This document shows, piece by piece, positions 47,823 through 60,410 of a stretch of DNA of 64,000 nt. Source of the stretch: Ecdyonurus torrentis (lineage: Eukaryota; Arthropoda; Insecta; Ephemeroptera; Heptageniidae). The translations under genes and the position numbers were made by a program. Numbering within the stretch: the stretch's first letter is position 1; each line of letters starts with the position of its first letter. The notes under the pieces were generated by a model that saw only the letters and a program-made list of their open reading frames with translations, had not been told where the DNA came from and did no database searches. The stretch spans positions 1,125,538 through 1,189,537 of the forward strand of contig OX439132.1 of assembly GCA_949318235.1 (NCBI GenBank). Direction: 5' to 3'.

Positions 47823-48099
47823 TTAACAAAGCCAATAATGTCAACAAACTAATATTCTAAATATTTGCAAAAAAACAAACAAACAAACAAACAAACAAAC
47901 GACGAAAAACTACTATGAAATTTGGTGTGCAAAGAGTAGAGTTTATAAGTTAGTTCTTTAAAAATACCTTAAATAGCATACAGTACAAATATACAATAAA
48001 TAATAAATAATAACAATAAAAAAAAATTATATGTATATATTTTTTTCAATTTTCGTATGTTTATTGATGAACTTTAATTTTTGTTCACATAAAATAAAA

Positions 48100-48360
48100 G
48101 AAAAGAATTCAAAAATTCAAAAGAAAAGTGCAAGTGCTCCCGGTGTTCACCAGGAAGCTAGCGTGCAGGTAGGCAAGCAGGCAGGGCAGTCAGATACACC
48201 GCGGTATAGTGGCGAGGCAAGGCAAGGTCGGTTATATTTACATTCGCCGCTAGCCATGCACCTCTGCTGCTCCGCATTCTCTAGTCTAGCTATCACACCG
48301 CGGGCATCACATAAATACGTCATATCTGTGTTCTATTGAGGAAGTCGGTGAGATCTATTA
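48100..48360. other. GC-richer patch, no gene
   Basis: Contains GCAAGCAGGCAGGGCAG, GCGAGGCAAGGCAAGG (the latter word also at 28473) and several stop-interrupted frames. A plus-strand frame (48031-48339) is open but has no recognisable features. Confidence 0.4.
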
Positions 48361-48546
48361 ATACACTGCAGTCTATCAGGATATTCTCCTGGCCATCAAT
48401 CATATACGTCATTTCTGGTCTAAGATTAATCATATGTATCAGGTATTAATAAGTAATTAAGTTGTATCAAACCTGCACTAAAATTTATATTAAAATTAGC
48501 TACGGTTCTAATTTATATAAAAATTAGGCAGTCTCTTTCTGTACTT

Positions 48547-48570
48547 TTTTTTTTTTTTTTTTTTTTTTTT
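48547..48570. repeat. Poly-T run
   Basis: About 24 consecutive T. Confidence 0.9.
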
Positions 48571-48657
48571 GCTAATTAAAGACACATTTTCAAGTGGATT
48601 GTTAAGCTAATCACAAACATTTAAAACATTTTTTTATCATACCATTTCAATAATTAA

Positions 48658-48981
48658 GGCAGGAAATCAGGTATTGCACGATTTGACTAAAAATTTGTAG
48701 AGACACAGATAAAATCTGAAATTTTGTACAGTGATACATTAGGATAAAATATCTGTAAAAATGTAAAAAATTTGGGGGGTCACCATGCTAGTTTTAAATA
48801 ATAATTTTTTTGAAGTCTTAGTCCCATAAGAACCCATGTTAATTTCAATAATTAGTTTCTCTCTTATCTGATGGTCACAGGTTCTAAAAATGTGTTACTA
48901 TATTAACTTTCAAATGTCATCATAAAGTTTCAAAGTTTTCTTTTTAGATTTTGAGATACAAAAGCCATCTGAATACAATAC
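48658..48981 (-). mobile_element. TTAA-flanked element family III, copy
   Basis: Starts GGCAGGAAATCAGG, ends AATACAATAC, with TTAA at 48654-48657 and 48982-48985. Contains GGGGGGTCACCATGCTAG and TCTCTTATCTGATGG. Homologous copies lie at 55363-55691 and 61616-61960. Confidence 0.85.
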
Positions 48982-49187
48982 TTAAATAAATAAAAGTCTT
49001 TATTGTTCAATCAAATAGCAGATGGCAGATGTATTATACATATAATAAATTATAGATTATTGAACAAAAGGTGAAGTCAGGAAAATGAATCCTAACACCT
49101 GAACCTGAAAAAATGACACTTTATGACAATAAAACATTAAAAAGAAAGCATTATATAATTTGTGTTCATTTATAGCATTATATTTAA

Positions 49188-49515
49188 AGGAATAGACCAG
49201 AGAAAAACATAAGCATTTATATTACAAAACACTTAATGGGATTTACATAAATAACTTTAGTTTGTCTCAATAGTAGCCCCGTAGCAGTGATCAGAAAATT
49301 CGATTTCTGCAACCCGCACAACATTTTCTTACTAATTTTTGCATGTTTCTGACGTCATAAACATGAATAGTCACGCAAATTGCATTCTTTACAGTATTTT
49401 CACGCTCTCTCGTGGGGCTATATTAACATTCTGGTAAAAATTGTCATCATTTTTGAAGATCCCATTTCGTGTTTATTCATTAAAAAGCTCATGTTGTTTT
49501 ATGTGGTCTATGGAT
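49188..49515 (+). mobile_element. TTAA MITE family I, copy
   Basis: Starts AGGAATAGACC and ends GGTCTATGGAT, with TTAA at 49184-49187 and 49516-49519. It contains the TGACGTCA-like core of the family (TCTGACGTCATAAACATG). The 78-codon frame at 49380-49616 lies in it and is not a gene. Confidence 0.92.
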
Positions 49516-49799
49516 TTAAGTTAGGCTATGTTTTTATGTATTTTAAGCATTTTATTAATATTTTTTTAAATATACAAGAATTAAATTATAATGTACTATC
49601 TATAGAGAGATCATGAATAAATAAATTTTTATTATTTTTGACATATAAAAAATAAATATTAAAATAAATAACGCTTGCATAAAATATTGGCAGCACGATA
49701 TATATTTCTTATCTAGCACTAACATTTTTATATTATCTTCTATTATAATATATCTATCATTTGTCATGGTTTTCTTACAAGAACCTGCTGATGTAAAAT

Positions 49800-49860
49800 G
49801 TTTTGTATGTATATGATTTTAAGAGATAGAAATGAATAAACTTATTTTGAAATTTAATAT
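49800..49860 (+). mobile_element. Retroelement 3' tail fragment
   Basis: TTTTGTATGTATATG followed by AGATAGAAATGAATAAACTT resembles the tail at 3345-3395 (TAGATAGAAATGAATAAACA). Confidence 0.4.
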
Positions 49861-49918
49861 GTACATGTATATTAATTAATAAATAATACAAAAGTTAAAA
49901 AAAAAAATAAATAAAATA

Positions 49919-49919
49919 A

Positions 49920-50007
<88 letters not shown>
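49919..50007. repeat. (TA)n microsatellite
   Basis: About 88 bases of TA. Confidence 0.95.
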
Positions 50008-50011
<4 letters not shown>

Positions 50012-50146
50012 AGGGAGGAAAAAGAAAAATATATCAATCAATTGATCGAACCAAACAATCGAACGATCAATAAATAATAAATTTTGCTATAGTATAATAG
50101 GTATAAAGTACGTGACTCATGTTAATAGTACTGTATGTAGGATGTA

Positions 50147-50266
50147 CAGCTCTGGCCAAAAGTTCCCGAACGGGGCAGCGGCGGCCGCTGCGTTTTCTCA
50201 TTAAGATAACATAGTGTGGTTGCGGGTTGCCTATGCAAATCATTCGGGAACTTTTGGTCAGAGCTG
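50147..50266. mobile_element. Tc1/mariner-like MITE, 120 bp
   Basis: Inverted ends CAGCTCTGGCCAAAAGTTCC and GGAACTTTTGGTCAGAGCTG are bordered by TA (50145-50146, 50267-50268). A CAG start with a CAAAAGTT interior and a TA target are typical of Tc1/mariner ends. The short interior includes GCAGCGGCGGCCGCTGC. The 76-codon minus-strand frame is not a gene. Confidence 0.85.
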
Positions 50267-50439
50267 TACGTACGTACGTAATTTCCAGATCAGTCATGAC
50301 AAGTAGATTTCAATTGTCAGAATACTCAATACAAGAAGTCGTAAACATGACTACAAAATTAAATATCATTCTCTAATTTATACAACAACAACAATAATAA
50401 TACATAATTAGACATAAGTACATACGTACGCCAAATAAC

Positions 50440-50730
50440 GGACGCCACAACTCTACTTCTTATAATAAAGTTACTATATATAACCTTGAAATTTATTTAA
50501 AACAGGAATTCCTGCTTTTGCTTTGCAAACTTGCTGTAGGGAGGGGTGTGGTGGGGTGGGACGACTATAGCTCTCATCGCGTGGTCCTGCCTGCCTGCCT
50601 GCCTGCACTTACATATACAGCATCTTTAGAGCCAGGCATCGATCTCAAGGTGATCCAGTAACCATAGCAACGGGAACCTTGATACATTGGGCGTGGCATC
50701 TGCAGTGAAAGTAATCGCACTTTAATTATA
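50440..50730. other. GC-richer patch with a perfect RFX X-box
   Basis: GTAACCATAGCAAC at 50658-50671 fits the RFX consensus GTNRCC-N2-RGYAAC exactly. The patch also has GTGTGGTGGGGTGGG and four CTGC/TGCC units (50587-50606). No coding frame was recognised nearby. Confidence 0.4.
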
Positions 50731-50913
50731 GCGGAGTCTTTTCAAAATTATCGCCGTTTTTTATTATTATTTAAAATTATGTTCTTATTGTAATTACGTT
50801 GATATTTTGACATTTAATTTTCTTTTTTCATTATGTTGTAATTTTTTTTTAAAGTTAAATGTCATTAAATCATCATTATATTTATGAATATTTATAACTT
50901 CATTAGGATGTGA

Positions 50914-51224
50914 TATAGGGTGTATGCATTCATGTTAAAGTCGACGCCATGTTGGATAACTCAATAACATGGGTGGCATAGGACAAAAAATCATTTTTGC
51001 CAGTTTAAAAACACTATGCAATATTTTTGAGAGCATTGATGTTGTAAATATGTTGAATTAGTATCTCAAGTATGTGAGAAAAATAACAAAAGAACAAAAA
51101 ATTAACCGATTTCCCAAAGAAATTTGTCTTAAATGAAGTTTATCCTATGCTGAGCAATGTTATGCACTACTCCAGTATGGCCTCCAAGCGCAATAAATAT
51201 GACGTCATCCGCATACACCCTATA
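50914..51224 (+). mobile_element. TATAGGGTGT-ended element, full-length copy
   Basis: Starts TATAGGGTGTATGCATTC and ends GCATACACCCTATA, a terminal inverted repeat of 14 bases. The interior is AT-rich and non-coding. TA or TATA may be the target site. Confidence 0.9.
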
Positions 51225-51236
51225 TCCATCCATAAA

Positions 51237-51372
51237 TCCAAAGTTTTATTTTTTAGCCATAAGGTTAATAATAGATTTACAGAAAGTTGTTTATTTCCTC
51301 TAAAAAGCTCTGGAATGAAATACCAGTCTTTCAATTTTAAAAGTTTGTCTACTGTACGTAATTAAATAAAAC
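51237..51372 (+). pseudogene. Reverse transcriptase C-terminal remnant, frameshifted
   Basis: One frame gives SHKVNNRFTESCLFPLK, and the next continues LWNEIPVFQF, so a frameshift splits a VNRFTE ... LWN-x-P tail like that at 25860-25950. It is a small dead LINE fragment directly beside the element at 50914-51224. Confidence 0.6.
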
Positions 51373-51599
51373 AGTATAATATATTGTATGGTTTTCCGTT
51401 TTATATATAGACAATTTTTTGTACAAATAAAATAAATTTGTATATAATAGATAAAGAATCACAAGTTCTAATAAAAAAAATCCATTTTTAAAATCTTTTT
51501 GTTTAATTGAATTGAAAAATAAAATAAAAAGTTTATATTTTAAAACTAAATGTGCGCGGGAAACGTCAAAGTATACTTTTTGTGTGTATGTGAACCAGG

Positions 51600-52280
<681 letters not shown>

Positions 52281-52281
52281 T

Positions 52282-52669
52282 TTCATTCATTCATTCATTC
52301 ATTCATTCATTCATTCATTCATTCATTCATTCATTCATTCATTCATTCATTCATTCATTCATTCATTCATTCATTCATTCATTCATTCATTCATTCATTC
52401 ATTCATTCATTCATTCATTCATTCATTCATTCATTCATTCATTCATTCATTCATTCATTCATTCATTCATTCATTCATTCATTCATTCATTCATTCATTC
52501 ATTCATTCATTCATTCATTCATTCATTCATTCATTCATTCATTCATTCATTCATTCATTCATTCATTCATTCATTCATTCATTCATTCATTCATTCATTC
52601 ATTCATTCATTCATTCATTCATTCATTCATTCATTCATTCATTCATTCATTCAATCATTCATTCATTCA
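52282..52669. repeat. (ATTC)n array
   Basis: About 95 units with a single interruption (CAATC at 52652). It produces two spurious FIHS-repeat frames on the plus strand. Confidence 0.98.
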
Positions 52670-53144
52670 ATACAATTAAGTAGATTTTACATTTTATTGA
52701 TTTGTTACATATTTTCTTATTATTATTTAGCATGATATTTTAGTGCTTACCTTGTGTGGGTATTGAAATTTAAATTAAATACGAAAGTAGAAATACCTAG
52801 TATAATAATGTAATTTACTATAAGGCTTTACTAAATATTAAATCAAAGAAACATGTTTGTCAATTAAAAATCTCTGATTGTCAGATCAATAAAAAACACT
52901 ATGATATTAGATTAGCTAGACCATAAATTGTAAACAGTCTAAAACAAAAATACTAAAGTGGTGGGGGTTTATGATCCTGAAACATAAAAGCATTTCAAAT
53001 TTGTAAATAAAGTATTTTACATTTACAACATATTATCTCGCCTACATTCTTAAATATAGATTGAAGTTTAATTTATTGTGGGGCGATTAAATATATAATC
53101 TCTCTCTCTCTCCACCCTTTTTTATATCATCTTTTTGTTGTATA

Positions 53145-53253
53145 TGTACACTCCTCCCAGATAAATCTGACCGGTCGCGTTAAAGTCTCCTCATATATTT
53201 AACATTTGGAGACATGAACGCTGCGGTCAGATTTATCTGGGGGGGAGTGTACA
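53145..53253. mobile_element. Small inverted-repeat element (MITE), 109 bp
   Basis: TGTACACTCCTCCCAGATAA and its mirror TTATCTGGGGGGGAGTGTACA-like end form terminal repeats of about 28 bases with one or two mismatches. The centre has GCGTTAAAGTC. Confidence 0.8.
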
Positions 53254-53505
53254 GAGAAGCAATAAAAGTACGTGACATAAGGTATCGATATTATTGCTCA
53301 ATGTTTTACACTTGGTGTACTTGAAATATGATATATATTATATATATATATTATGTGTATGTTGAACTACACTGAACAAATTTTCATCTCATGACTCGTA
53401 TCACTATTTTTTTTAATGTCTTAAAACATATTATAAAAATGTGTCTATAATATTCCTCAGTTGCTTGTTATTTGTTAAAGATAAATGATAAATGCAGCAA
53501 TTTCT

Positions 53506-53533
53506 CAAAAAAAAAAAAAAAAAAAAAAAAAAA
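53506..53533. repeat. Poly-A run
   Basis: About 27 consecutive A. Confidence 0.9.
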
Positions 53534-53636
53534 TGCAGTAAATAACATTGAATAGTATTTTTGACATTTTCAACATTTTTTTTAACTCTTTTTACAAAAT
53601 AAAAAATATCACTTATGTATCTTTACTTATTGAGTG

Positions 53637-53841
53637 GTTGCTGGTTGCATTCATACATATAAAATTAGACACCAAATTACATGGACTGGAATAGGAAATG
53701 ACACATTTTGCCAGTTTAAAAATACTTACCAAAATTTTTGAGAAAATTGATGCTGTTAACAGTTTGAAATAGGTTTTTAAGCATGCGAGAAAATAATAAT
53801 AATAATTTTCCAAAGAAATTGGCCAAAAACCACGATTGTCC
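53637..53841 (+). mobile_element. TATAGGGTGT-family element, truncated and diverged copy
   Basis: Recognisable from GCATTCATACATATAAAATT through GACACATTTTGCCAGTTTAA and AAATTGGCCAAAAACCACGA to the next copy. The left terminus is lost. Confidence 0.7.
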
Positions 53842-54153
53842 TATAGGATCTATGCATTCATGTTAAAGTCGACACCATGTTGGATCACTCAATAACATGG
53901 GTGGCGTAGGAAAATATCACATTTTGCCAGTTTAAAAAACACTATATGGAATATTTTTGAGAGCATTAATGCTGTAAATATGTTGAATTAGTATCTCAAA
54001 GTATGTGAAAAAAATAACAATAGGAAAAAACAAACAGATTTTCCAAAGAAAATTGCCTAAAACGAAGTTTGTCCTATGCTCAGCAATGATGTTCACTACT
54101 CCAGTATGGGCTCCAAGCGTATTAAATATGACGTCATCCGCATACACCCTATA
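53842..54153 (+). mobile_element. TATAGGGTGT-ended element, full-length copy
   Basis: Starts TATAGGATCTATGCATTC and ends GCATACACCCTATA. The interior is close to 50914-51224. It is flanked on both sides by partial copies. Confidence 0.88.
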
Positions 54154-54228
54154 CTAAGCAATGCTATTCATTGCTCCATTATGACGTCAAAGCGCATTCA
54201 GTATGACGTCATGCGCATACACCCTATA
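54154..54228 (+). mobile_element. TATAGGGTGT-family element, right-end fragment
   Basis: Only the last 75 bases are present, from AGCAATGCTATTCATTGCTC to GCATACACCCTATA. Confidence 0.8.
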
Positions 54229-54239
54229 ATAATACAAAA

Positions 54240-54820
54240 CATAACAACATTTGTGCTCTACAATATAGTAATTGCTCAATGTACGCAGTATAATTTACGT
54301 AATTTATTTTTCCTTGTATTCTTGCAGTGTTTCTTTGAGATCCGTGATGTTAAAACCTGACTCGTCACTCTTACAGAGTAGGGATGACCACACCCTTGCT
54401 ACGCTTGCTAAGTGAGTGAGGACACCCACCTCATGTGTATGTGCAGTACTGGACCCTATGACGTCACAAGGAGAACATACATGCGCGCGCATCTTGGCAA
54501 TTTGTCAACTTATACGTGTAGCTTATTATGTAATTATGTTAATTTTTTATCTTATTGAATTTTATTCAATTCAAAACATGTAGATGATTATTTCCAATGA
54601 TGTAATTGAAAATACGTGAATATTTTTTGTTGTTTTTTATAGTTTAAATTTTATTGAATCGATAATTTTTTACGATAATAATATTATATATATTTTCTGT
54701 ATTTATTTTGAACCATTCTATCTAGCAAGATAAATAAATTGATCTTTCATCGTAAATTTATAATTTTCAATTTTTTTCTCCTAGAATATAAATCAGTGCC
54801 TAGAATACAAAATTTTGAAA
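54240..54820. other. Intergenic sequence
   Basis: No gene. A GCATAATTTATGC-type remnant (54244-54316) and a GC-richer patch (54360-54500) with TGACGTCA at 54460. Confidence 0.5.
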
Positions 54821-54824
54821 CATT

Positions 54825-55051
54825 CCCTGCTGAAAAAAAAAAAAAGATTTAAACGATTTAATATTGTGCCAAATTAGTATATTCAGTATATTTGGTATAT
54901 TTTATTTAAACTCTTTAAACCGAAGAAACAGTAAGATTTTTCGGTTTAAAGAGTGTAAAGGGTTTAAATAAATAAAATATACCGAATACACTAATTTGGC
55001 ACAATAGTTAGTATAATTAATTAGTCTTTAAACCTTTTTTTTTCAGCAGGG
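54825..55051. mobile_element. Palindromic MITE, copy 2 (CCCTGCTGAAAAA family)
   Basis: Starts CCCTGCTGAAAAAAAA and ends TTTTTTTTCAGCAGGG. Inner arms carry TTGTGCCAAATTAGTATATT and TTTCGGTTTAAAGAG. Related to 16881-17095. Confidence 0.88.
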
Positions 55052-55362
55052 TTTAGGGGTTTGTCTTAAATAATGACAAAATTATAAATGATTGACATGT
55101 CTTTTATAATAATAATCATGAGAGATAAGGATAGAAATTAATATTCATATACAAATTAATATTGCCTATTATAGCTATTACTTTTAAAATAAATTGTAGA
55201 TTGGTGCAAATTTTCAGCACATTATGCTTTGCGGAGAGCGATTATATTATACAACATATTTTTACAAGAATAAGATTTCTTTATTGATTTATACGTATTT
55301 ATTTATTTACTCGCATTTATTGATTTATTTATTTTCTCTGGAATAACAAAATATTTTATTAA

Positions 55363-55691
55363 GGATTGTACCTAGATGGCTTGTATCTCAAAATCTAAAA
55401 AGAAAACTTCTAAGTTTTATGATGACATTTGAAAGTTAACAGTACCAGCTACCTATGATGAAAATTTCAGAACCCGTGTCCATCAGATAAGAGAGAAATT
55501 AACTATTAAAATTAAAATAGACTCTTATGGGTCTAAAACTTAAAAAAATCATAATTAAAAATCTAGCATGGTGACCCCCCAAATTTTTTACATTTTTGAA
55601 GATACCATATCCTAATGTATCACTGTGCAAAATTTCTGTCTTTACAATTTTTTAGTCAATAAATCCCGTATGTAGTAGCTGATTTCCCGCC
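55363..55691 (+). mobile_element. TTAA-flanked element family III, copy
   Basis: Starts GGATTGTACCTAGATGG and ends TGATTTCCCGCC, with TTAA at 55359-55362 and 55692-55695. Non-coding. Confidence 0.88.
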
Positions 55692-56154
55692 TTAAATCAA
55701 ACATTTGTTAAAAATATAATTAAAAAATCACCTTTATTATAAAGAATTGATTCTGTATATTTAAAAAAAAACTTCTTAATATTTACTGAGAAAATAATAA
55801 TAATAATTATTTCACTGGACTCCACCCTAGTAGAGCACTTCTTACATAATTAAATAATAACAATAATTCACATGCATGTCAACACGAAAAAAAAAAAGTG
55901 CGTCTATTTAGAATTGAAAAATCTCATAAATTAAAAGCCTTCATTACATTACACCTAAAGAACCTTTTTGTAGCTACAAATACGTAATATTACATATTAT
56001 GACGAGCGATGCGGAACCCACTCTATATGTATGTATATATCTATGGGACGGGCGTGTCTATGGTGGTGGCCGCTTCATTTTTATACTATATACATACAGG
56101 AGCGCGGGAGGTTGACTTCAGCCTTGGTTAGCAAGGTATGGAGGGGCACGCCGG

Positions 56155-56189
56155 TATATAAACCTCGTCCCTCTCCGGACTCCTCACTT
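56155..56189 (+). promoter_or_regulatory. Core promoter of gene G
   Basis: TATATAAA at 56155-56162 and a CTCACTTG initiator with its A at 56186, a spacing of 31. The same TCACTTG initiator occurs at gene H. Confidence 0.88.
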
Positions 56190-56222
56190 GACTCGCAACC
56201 GTCAAATCTCAACCAAACAATC

Positions 56223-56852
56223 ATGTATAAGCTTGTAAGTATTTAAACATCAAATATACCCAATATCATTTACATATCATAATTAGACAGCTTTTTAAAT
56301 CAATAATCAATCTCTACAGTCAAAATTTGATATACTTTTTTAAATTTATTAATTCAGATACCTGTACTACTAAAAAAAATGTGTTCCTTATGAGAGCATA
56401 AAATTTGCATTCTGGCTTCTTGAAATTGCTCATGGAAATAATAAAATATTTATAAAAAAAAAAAAAAAAAAAAAAAAATCCAGTGACAGCAATACATTTT
56501 TTCCTTTTTTTGTAATTATTCTCGTTATTAATAATTTCGATTTTTGTTCTTCCAGTTCGTATTCGCCGCTGTGTTGGCTTGCGCCTCCGCTGGTCTGGTT
56601 AGCTACGCCGGATACCCCGCCGTTAGCACCTACGCCGGAATCCCCGCTGTCAGCACCTACGCCGCTGGTGTCCCATACGCCTACAACTACGGAGCTTCTC
56701 CCCTGGCTTACTCCGCTCACGTTGCTGCCCCAGTTGCTGCTCCTCTTGCTTACTCTGCCGCCATCCCCGCCCCAGTGACCTACGCTAGCGGATACAAGGT
56801 AGCTTATGCTGCTGAGCCCGTTGAGCAACATGGATACAAGATCGCTTATTAA
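56223..56852 (+). CDS. Gene G: short cuticle-type protein, SYAG/STYAG repeats
   Basis: Exon 1 is 56223-56234 (MYKL, donor GTAAGT); exon 2 is 56556-56852 after CTTCCAG; the phase-0 intron is 321 bases. The product is about 102 residues. The signal peptide is MYKLFVFAAVLACASA. Residues 17-43 carry SYAGYPAVSTYAGIPAVSTY-type units. The rest is PLAYSA-type sequence, and the C-terminus PAPVTYASGYKVAY with VEQHGYKIAY is almost identical to that of gene H. It is a paralogue of H and a more distant relative of A-E by composition, plan and signal peptide. Structural cuticle role is inferred. Tyrosines in a repeated context could take part in cross-linking, but that is not visible here. Confidence 0.9.
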
Positions 56853-56965
56853 GCAACCATCTTCTTGGCAATTCTCACATCCCCATCTTACGTATCTTTC
56901 AGAAACTCGTAATTTATTTTTGAGTTATGTTTTATGATTCTAATAACATCTTGAATCATTCTGTT

Positions 56966-56971
56966 AATAAA
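56966..56971 (+). terminator. Poly(A) signal of gene G
   Basis: AATAAA 114 bases after the stop codon. Confidence 0.8.
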
Positions 56972-56999
56972 TCTTTTTGCTCCCCATACATACTGGAGT

Positions 57000-57353
57000 T
57001 TTCTTATTTGTTTTTCAAAAATACCTCTTAAATAATTTAAGTATAAATATATAGACTAATCTTGTATGCAAATTTGTAGATTAAAAATTGCAATGATAAT
57101 ATAAAATGCAGAAAAAATAAGAAAAATAAAGTATTGAATTTACAATAAAATTATAACATATAGAATTATACATATATATTAAAATAATATTAAAAATAAC
57201 AATACAGGGACAATAATAGCCTGAAAAATGAACAAATACTCAATTTCTCAATATTTTTAAATAAGTAGAAAATTTAGCCATACTTTTATTATTCTTATAG
57301 TATAGACATTTTTTGTAAAAGTAGTAAGGAAAAATCTAGAAGCAGACAGACAG

Positions 57354-57425
<72 letters not shown>

Positions 57426-57990
57426 TCTAGCATAAAAAATCTAAAGAAAAGATCTATTAATATACCAGAAAAAATGTTTTTGATTTAGCCTTGATATATT
57501 TTTTTAATTTATTATTGTTATTTTTAATTTAAAAGCCTAAGTTGTATAAAATTAACTTTGGAGATGCTAAATCAAAGTGAAAGATTGAAATCATGGTATA
57601 AAAAAATGAACCGCAGAATGAAGTGCGTAATAAATTTAAAACGGCTTCTCCAAACCACAGTTTTTTTTTTTTTTTTGTTATAAAAATGGGTAGCAACAAA
57701 AAATATACGTTAATTTTGCAAAATTTTCAAAATGATGTTATCCTTGAAATTCAGACTAATGCAAAAGTAGAGAGAGAGAGAGAGAAATTCTTAATTTTTT
57801 TTATTTTTTATATTTTGTTACTTGTGTTTGGATATTCTATCTATTAAAAAAAGAGTTTTGTTTTATATATATTTTTTTTAACAGCTATAAACTTAGTTCT
57901 GATTTTGTCGCATGGTGGAGCATAGTCCCGATCACAAATCCAAGTTGGTGTCTTGAAAAAGTAAGATCAAAACGAAATTAATGTTCGTAT
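57000..57990. other. Intergenic AT-rich region
   Basis: No gene seen. Holds a (GA)n tract at 57357-57426 and a poly-T run near 57660. Confidence 0.7.
57357..57426. repeat. (GA)n microsatellite
   Basis: About 70 bases of GA with one AA interruption. Confidence 0.93.
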
Positions 57991-58013
57991 TTTTTCTATA
58001 AAATAAACATTAA

Positions 58014-58350
58014 AGGAACAGACCAGAGAAAAACATAAGCATTTATATCACAAAACACTTGATGGGATTTACATAAATAACATTAGTTTGTCTCAAAATC
58101 CAACAGTAGCCCCGTAGTAGTGATCAGAAAATTCGATTTATGCAACCAACACAACATTTTCATACCAATTTTTGCATGTTTCTGACGTCATAAACATGAA
58201 TTTTCACGCAAATTGCATACTTTATAGTTTTTTCATGCTCTCTCGTGGAGCTACATTAACATTCTGGTAAAAAAATTGTTATCAGTTTTAAAGATCCCAT
58301 TTCGTGTTTATTCATTAAAAGGCACATGTGGTTTTATGTGGTCTATGGCT
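58014..58350 (+). mobile_element. TTAA MITE family I, full-length copy
   Basis: Starts AGGAACAGACC and ends GGTCTATGGCT, with TTAA at 58010-58013 and 58351-58354. It is 337 bp and I take it as the best reference copy. Confidence 0.93.
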
Positions 58351-58515
58351 TTAAGAAGTTCTCAAACAGTAAACATACTACAAAATAACGTTTTGTCATA
58401 AACATCCATGGACCAAAAAAAATTATTAATTATGTTAGTTGATTTGTTAAATACATGATAATCTATTTTATACTGCAGAATAACTACAGTCGTAATAGAA
58501 AAACTTCACATAATC

Positions 58516-58570
58516 AGCACTCGTCACTGGCAAGGGTCATCAGGTCGATCACTGGCAAGGGTCATCATAG
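58516..58570 (+). repeat. Short tandem duplication
   Basis: TCACTGGCAAGGGTCATCA occurs twice, 25-30 bases apart. Confidence 0.85.
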
Positions 58571-58728
58571 TTTTATGTTAATTTTTAGCCTGATATAAGG
58601 CTTACCATGTTAAATTAAGAATTTTTAAATTTCTCGCTTCAGAATTGTTAATAAACTACGTGGAAACACAAATTCTTTATTTATGGTATTTAAAATGGTA
58701 CAAAAAAAATAAGTTGACCCACAAGTTG

Positions 58729-58757
<29 letters not shown>
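58729..58757. repeat. Poly-A run
   Basis: About 28 consecutive A. Confidence 0.9.
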
Positions 58758-58759
<2 letters not shown>

Positions 58760-59010
58760 CAAATGCTTATAATAACACACAAGTGTGATTCCACACCTGA
58801 TACACCATATCGTAAGTGAATTAATATCAACTCATTTGTAGTTTCTTTTTCATTTTTAAATATTTGCGAAATCAAATTTTGAGCTATATACAGGAAATAC
58901 TGTATGTGAAGATTTTTTTAAAATTAAGTACCCACGAAAACAAGTTTCGCGCCTGCATCGTTATGCAACTTTTGCAGCGTTCGTGCTTAGCGGCACAGTA
59001 TCCTTTTCTA

Positions 59011-59287
59011 TATAGGGTGTATGATGTTGGAACATGGGTGGCATAGGGAAATAACTCATTTTGCCACTTTAAAAATACTATTGAATATTTTTGAGAGCAC
59101 TGATGTTGTAAATATGTTGAATTAGTATCTCAAGTATGTGAGAAAAAAAAACATTAACAAAAAATTAATAGATTTCCCAAAGAAAATGTACTAAAATGAA
59201 GTTTGTCCCATGCTGAACAATGGTATTCACTACTCCAGTATGACCTCCAAGCGCAATAAATATGACGTCATGTAGATACACCCTATA
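59011..59287 (+). mobile_element. TATAGGGTGT-ended element, copy with internal deletion
   Basis: Starts TATAGGGTGTATGATG and ends AGATACACCCTATA. It lacks about 35 bases near the left end compared with 50914-51224. Confidence 0.85.
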
Positions 59288-59289
59288 GA

Positions 59290-59681
59290 GATAGAGGGAC
59301 AATATGTTTGAAATAAATTAAATATTTGTACAACAAATTAATTCGTACGAAATAAATAATTTTTTCTATAAACCTTGCGCTTGGGAACCATGTTTGAGTA
59401 TGAAAACAAAAAAAATCTATAGAATAACAAAGAATATCATTTAAAAACAACCGTCATTGGGGAAGTTTTTAAATTAAAGTTTAAAATAACAAATTAGTAT
59501 TATTAATATTGTGGAAAGTTTCCACTGTTTCTCTTGGCTGTCATGGCGAATGCTGGGTTGTGTATTTAGGCCGTGGCCAGCCTGTGTGTGCTATTTCCAT
59601 TGATTGGAAAGTCACCTTACTTGTCAATAAGACAATGTCTTGACTGAGACTATGGATTGGTGTAACACGATAACACAATAT

Positions 59682-59717
<36 letters not shown>

Positions 59718-60290
59718 AAGTACGACTTATAATTACTAAAATGTCATCAGTGCAACTGTGATGACAATAAAATAATTATAACACACTGTATGCCACCACT
59801 TCTCTCTTTTACTTGAGCACTCCGTTCCCCTTATACCTTTGTTATCATGTTAACTATAGTCATATTGTATAAGTTATAAGTCATTAATAACAGTTATATT
59901 GAATACGTTCTTATTAAAAATAATGCCAATTATAAATATAACAAAAATCAATATTCATATATATTGAACCCGTAGGAAATATTGTTAATAAATAATACAA
60001 ATGAAGTATAGAGTAAATTTTATAAATGTGATACTGTATTTACTCGTTCTGATTTCCAAAGAAAAATTACAAACAATAATTTTCCAATTTGCCAACATAA
60101 ATCAATGTATATTATTAGTTATAAGTATAAGACCCAATGTCCCTTACATGTTTTCTGACTCCCAGTATAAATTTGTTGACAAGTATGACTCAAGCTTTTA
60201 CACTCTAGTGCCACGATTGGCAGCCAAAACTAAAAATTCCAAATTTCTTTTAATTATATACAATATATATGTATATATCAATATACATAT
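59290..60290. other. Intergenic region
   Basis: No gene seen. Contains a moderately GC-rich patch (59520-59640), a poly-A run (59684-59716) and a 97-codon frame (60001-60294) without recognisable features. Confidence 0.55.
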
Positions 60291-60291
60291 A

Positions 60292-60293
<2 letters not shown>

Positions 60294-60326
<33 letters not shown>

Positions 60327-60331
60327 ATAGA

Positions 60332-60410
<79 letters not shown>

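Noticed and set aside
53163..53178. GACTTTAACGC shared between the satellite and the MITE at 53145-53253
   Set aside because: It is a single 11-base match with no further similarity; chance cannot be excluded.
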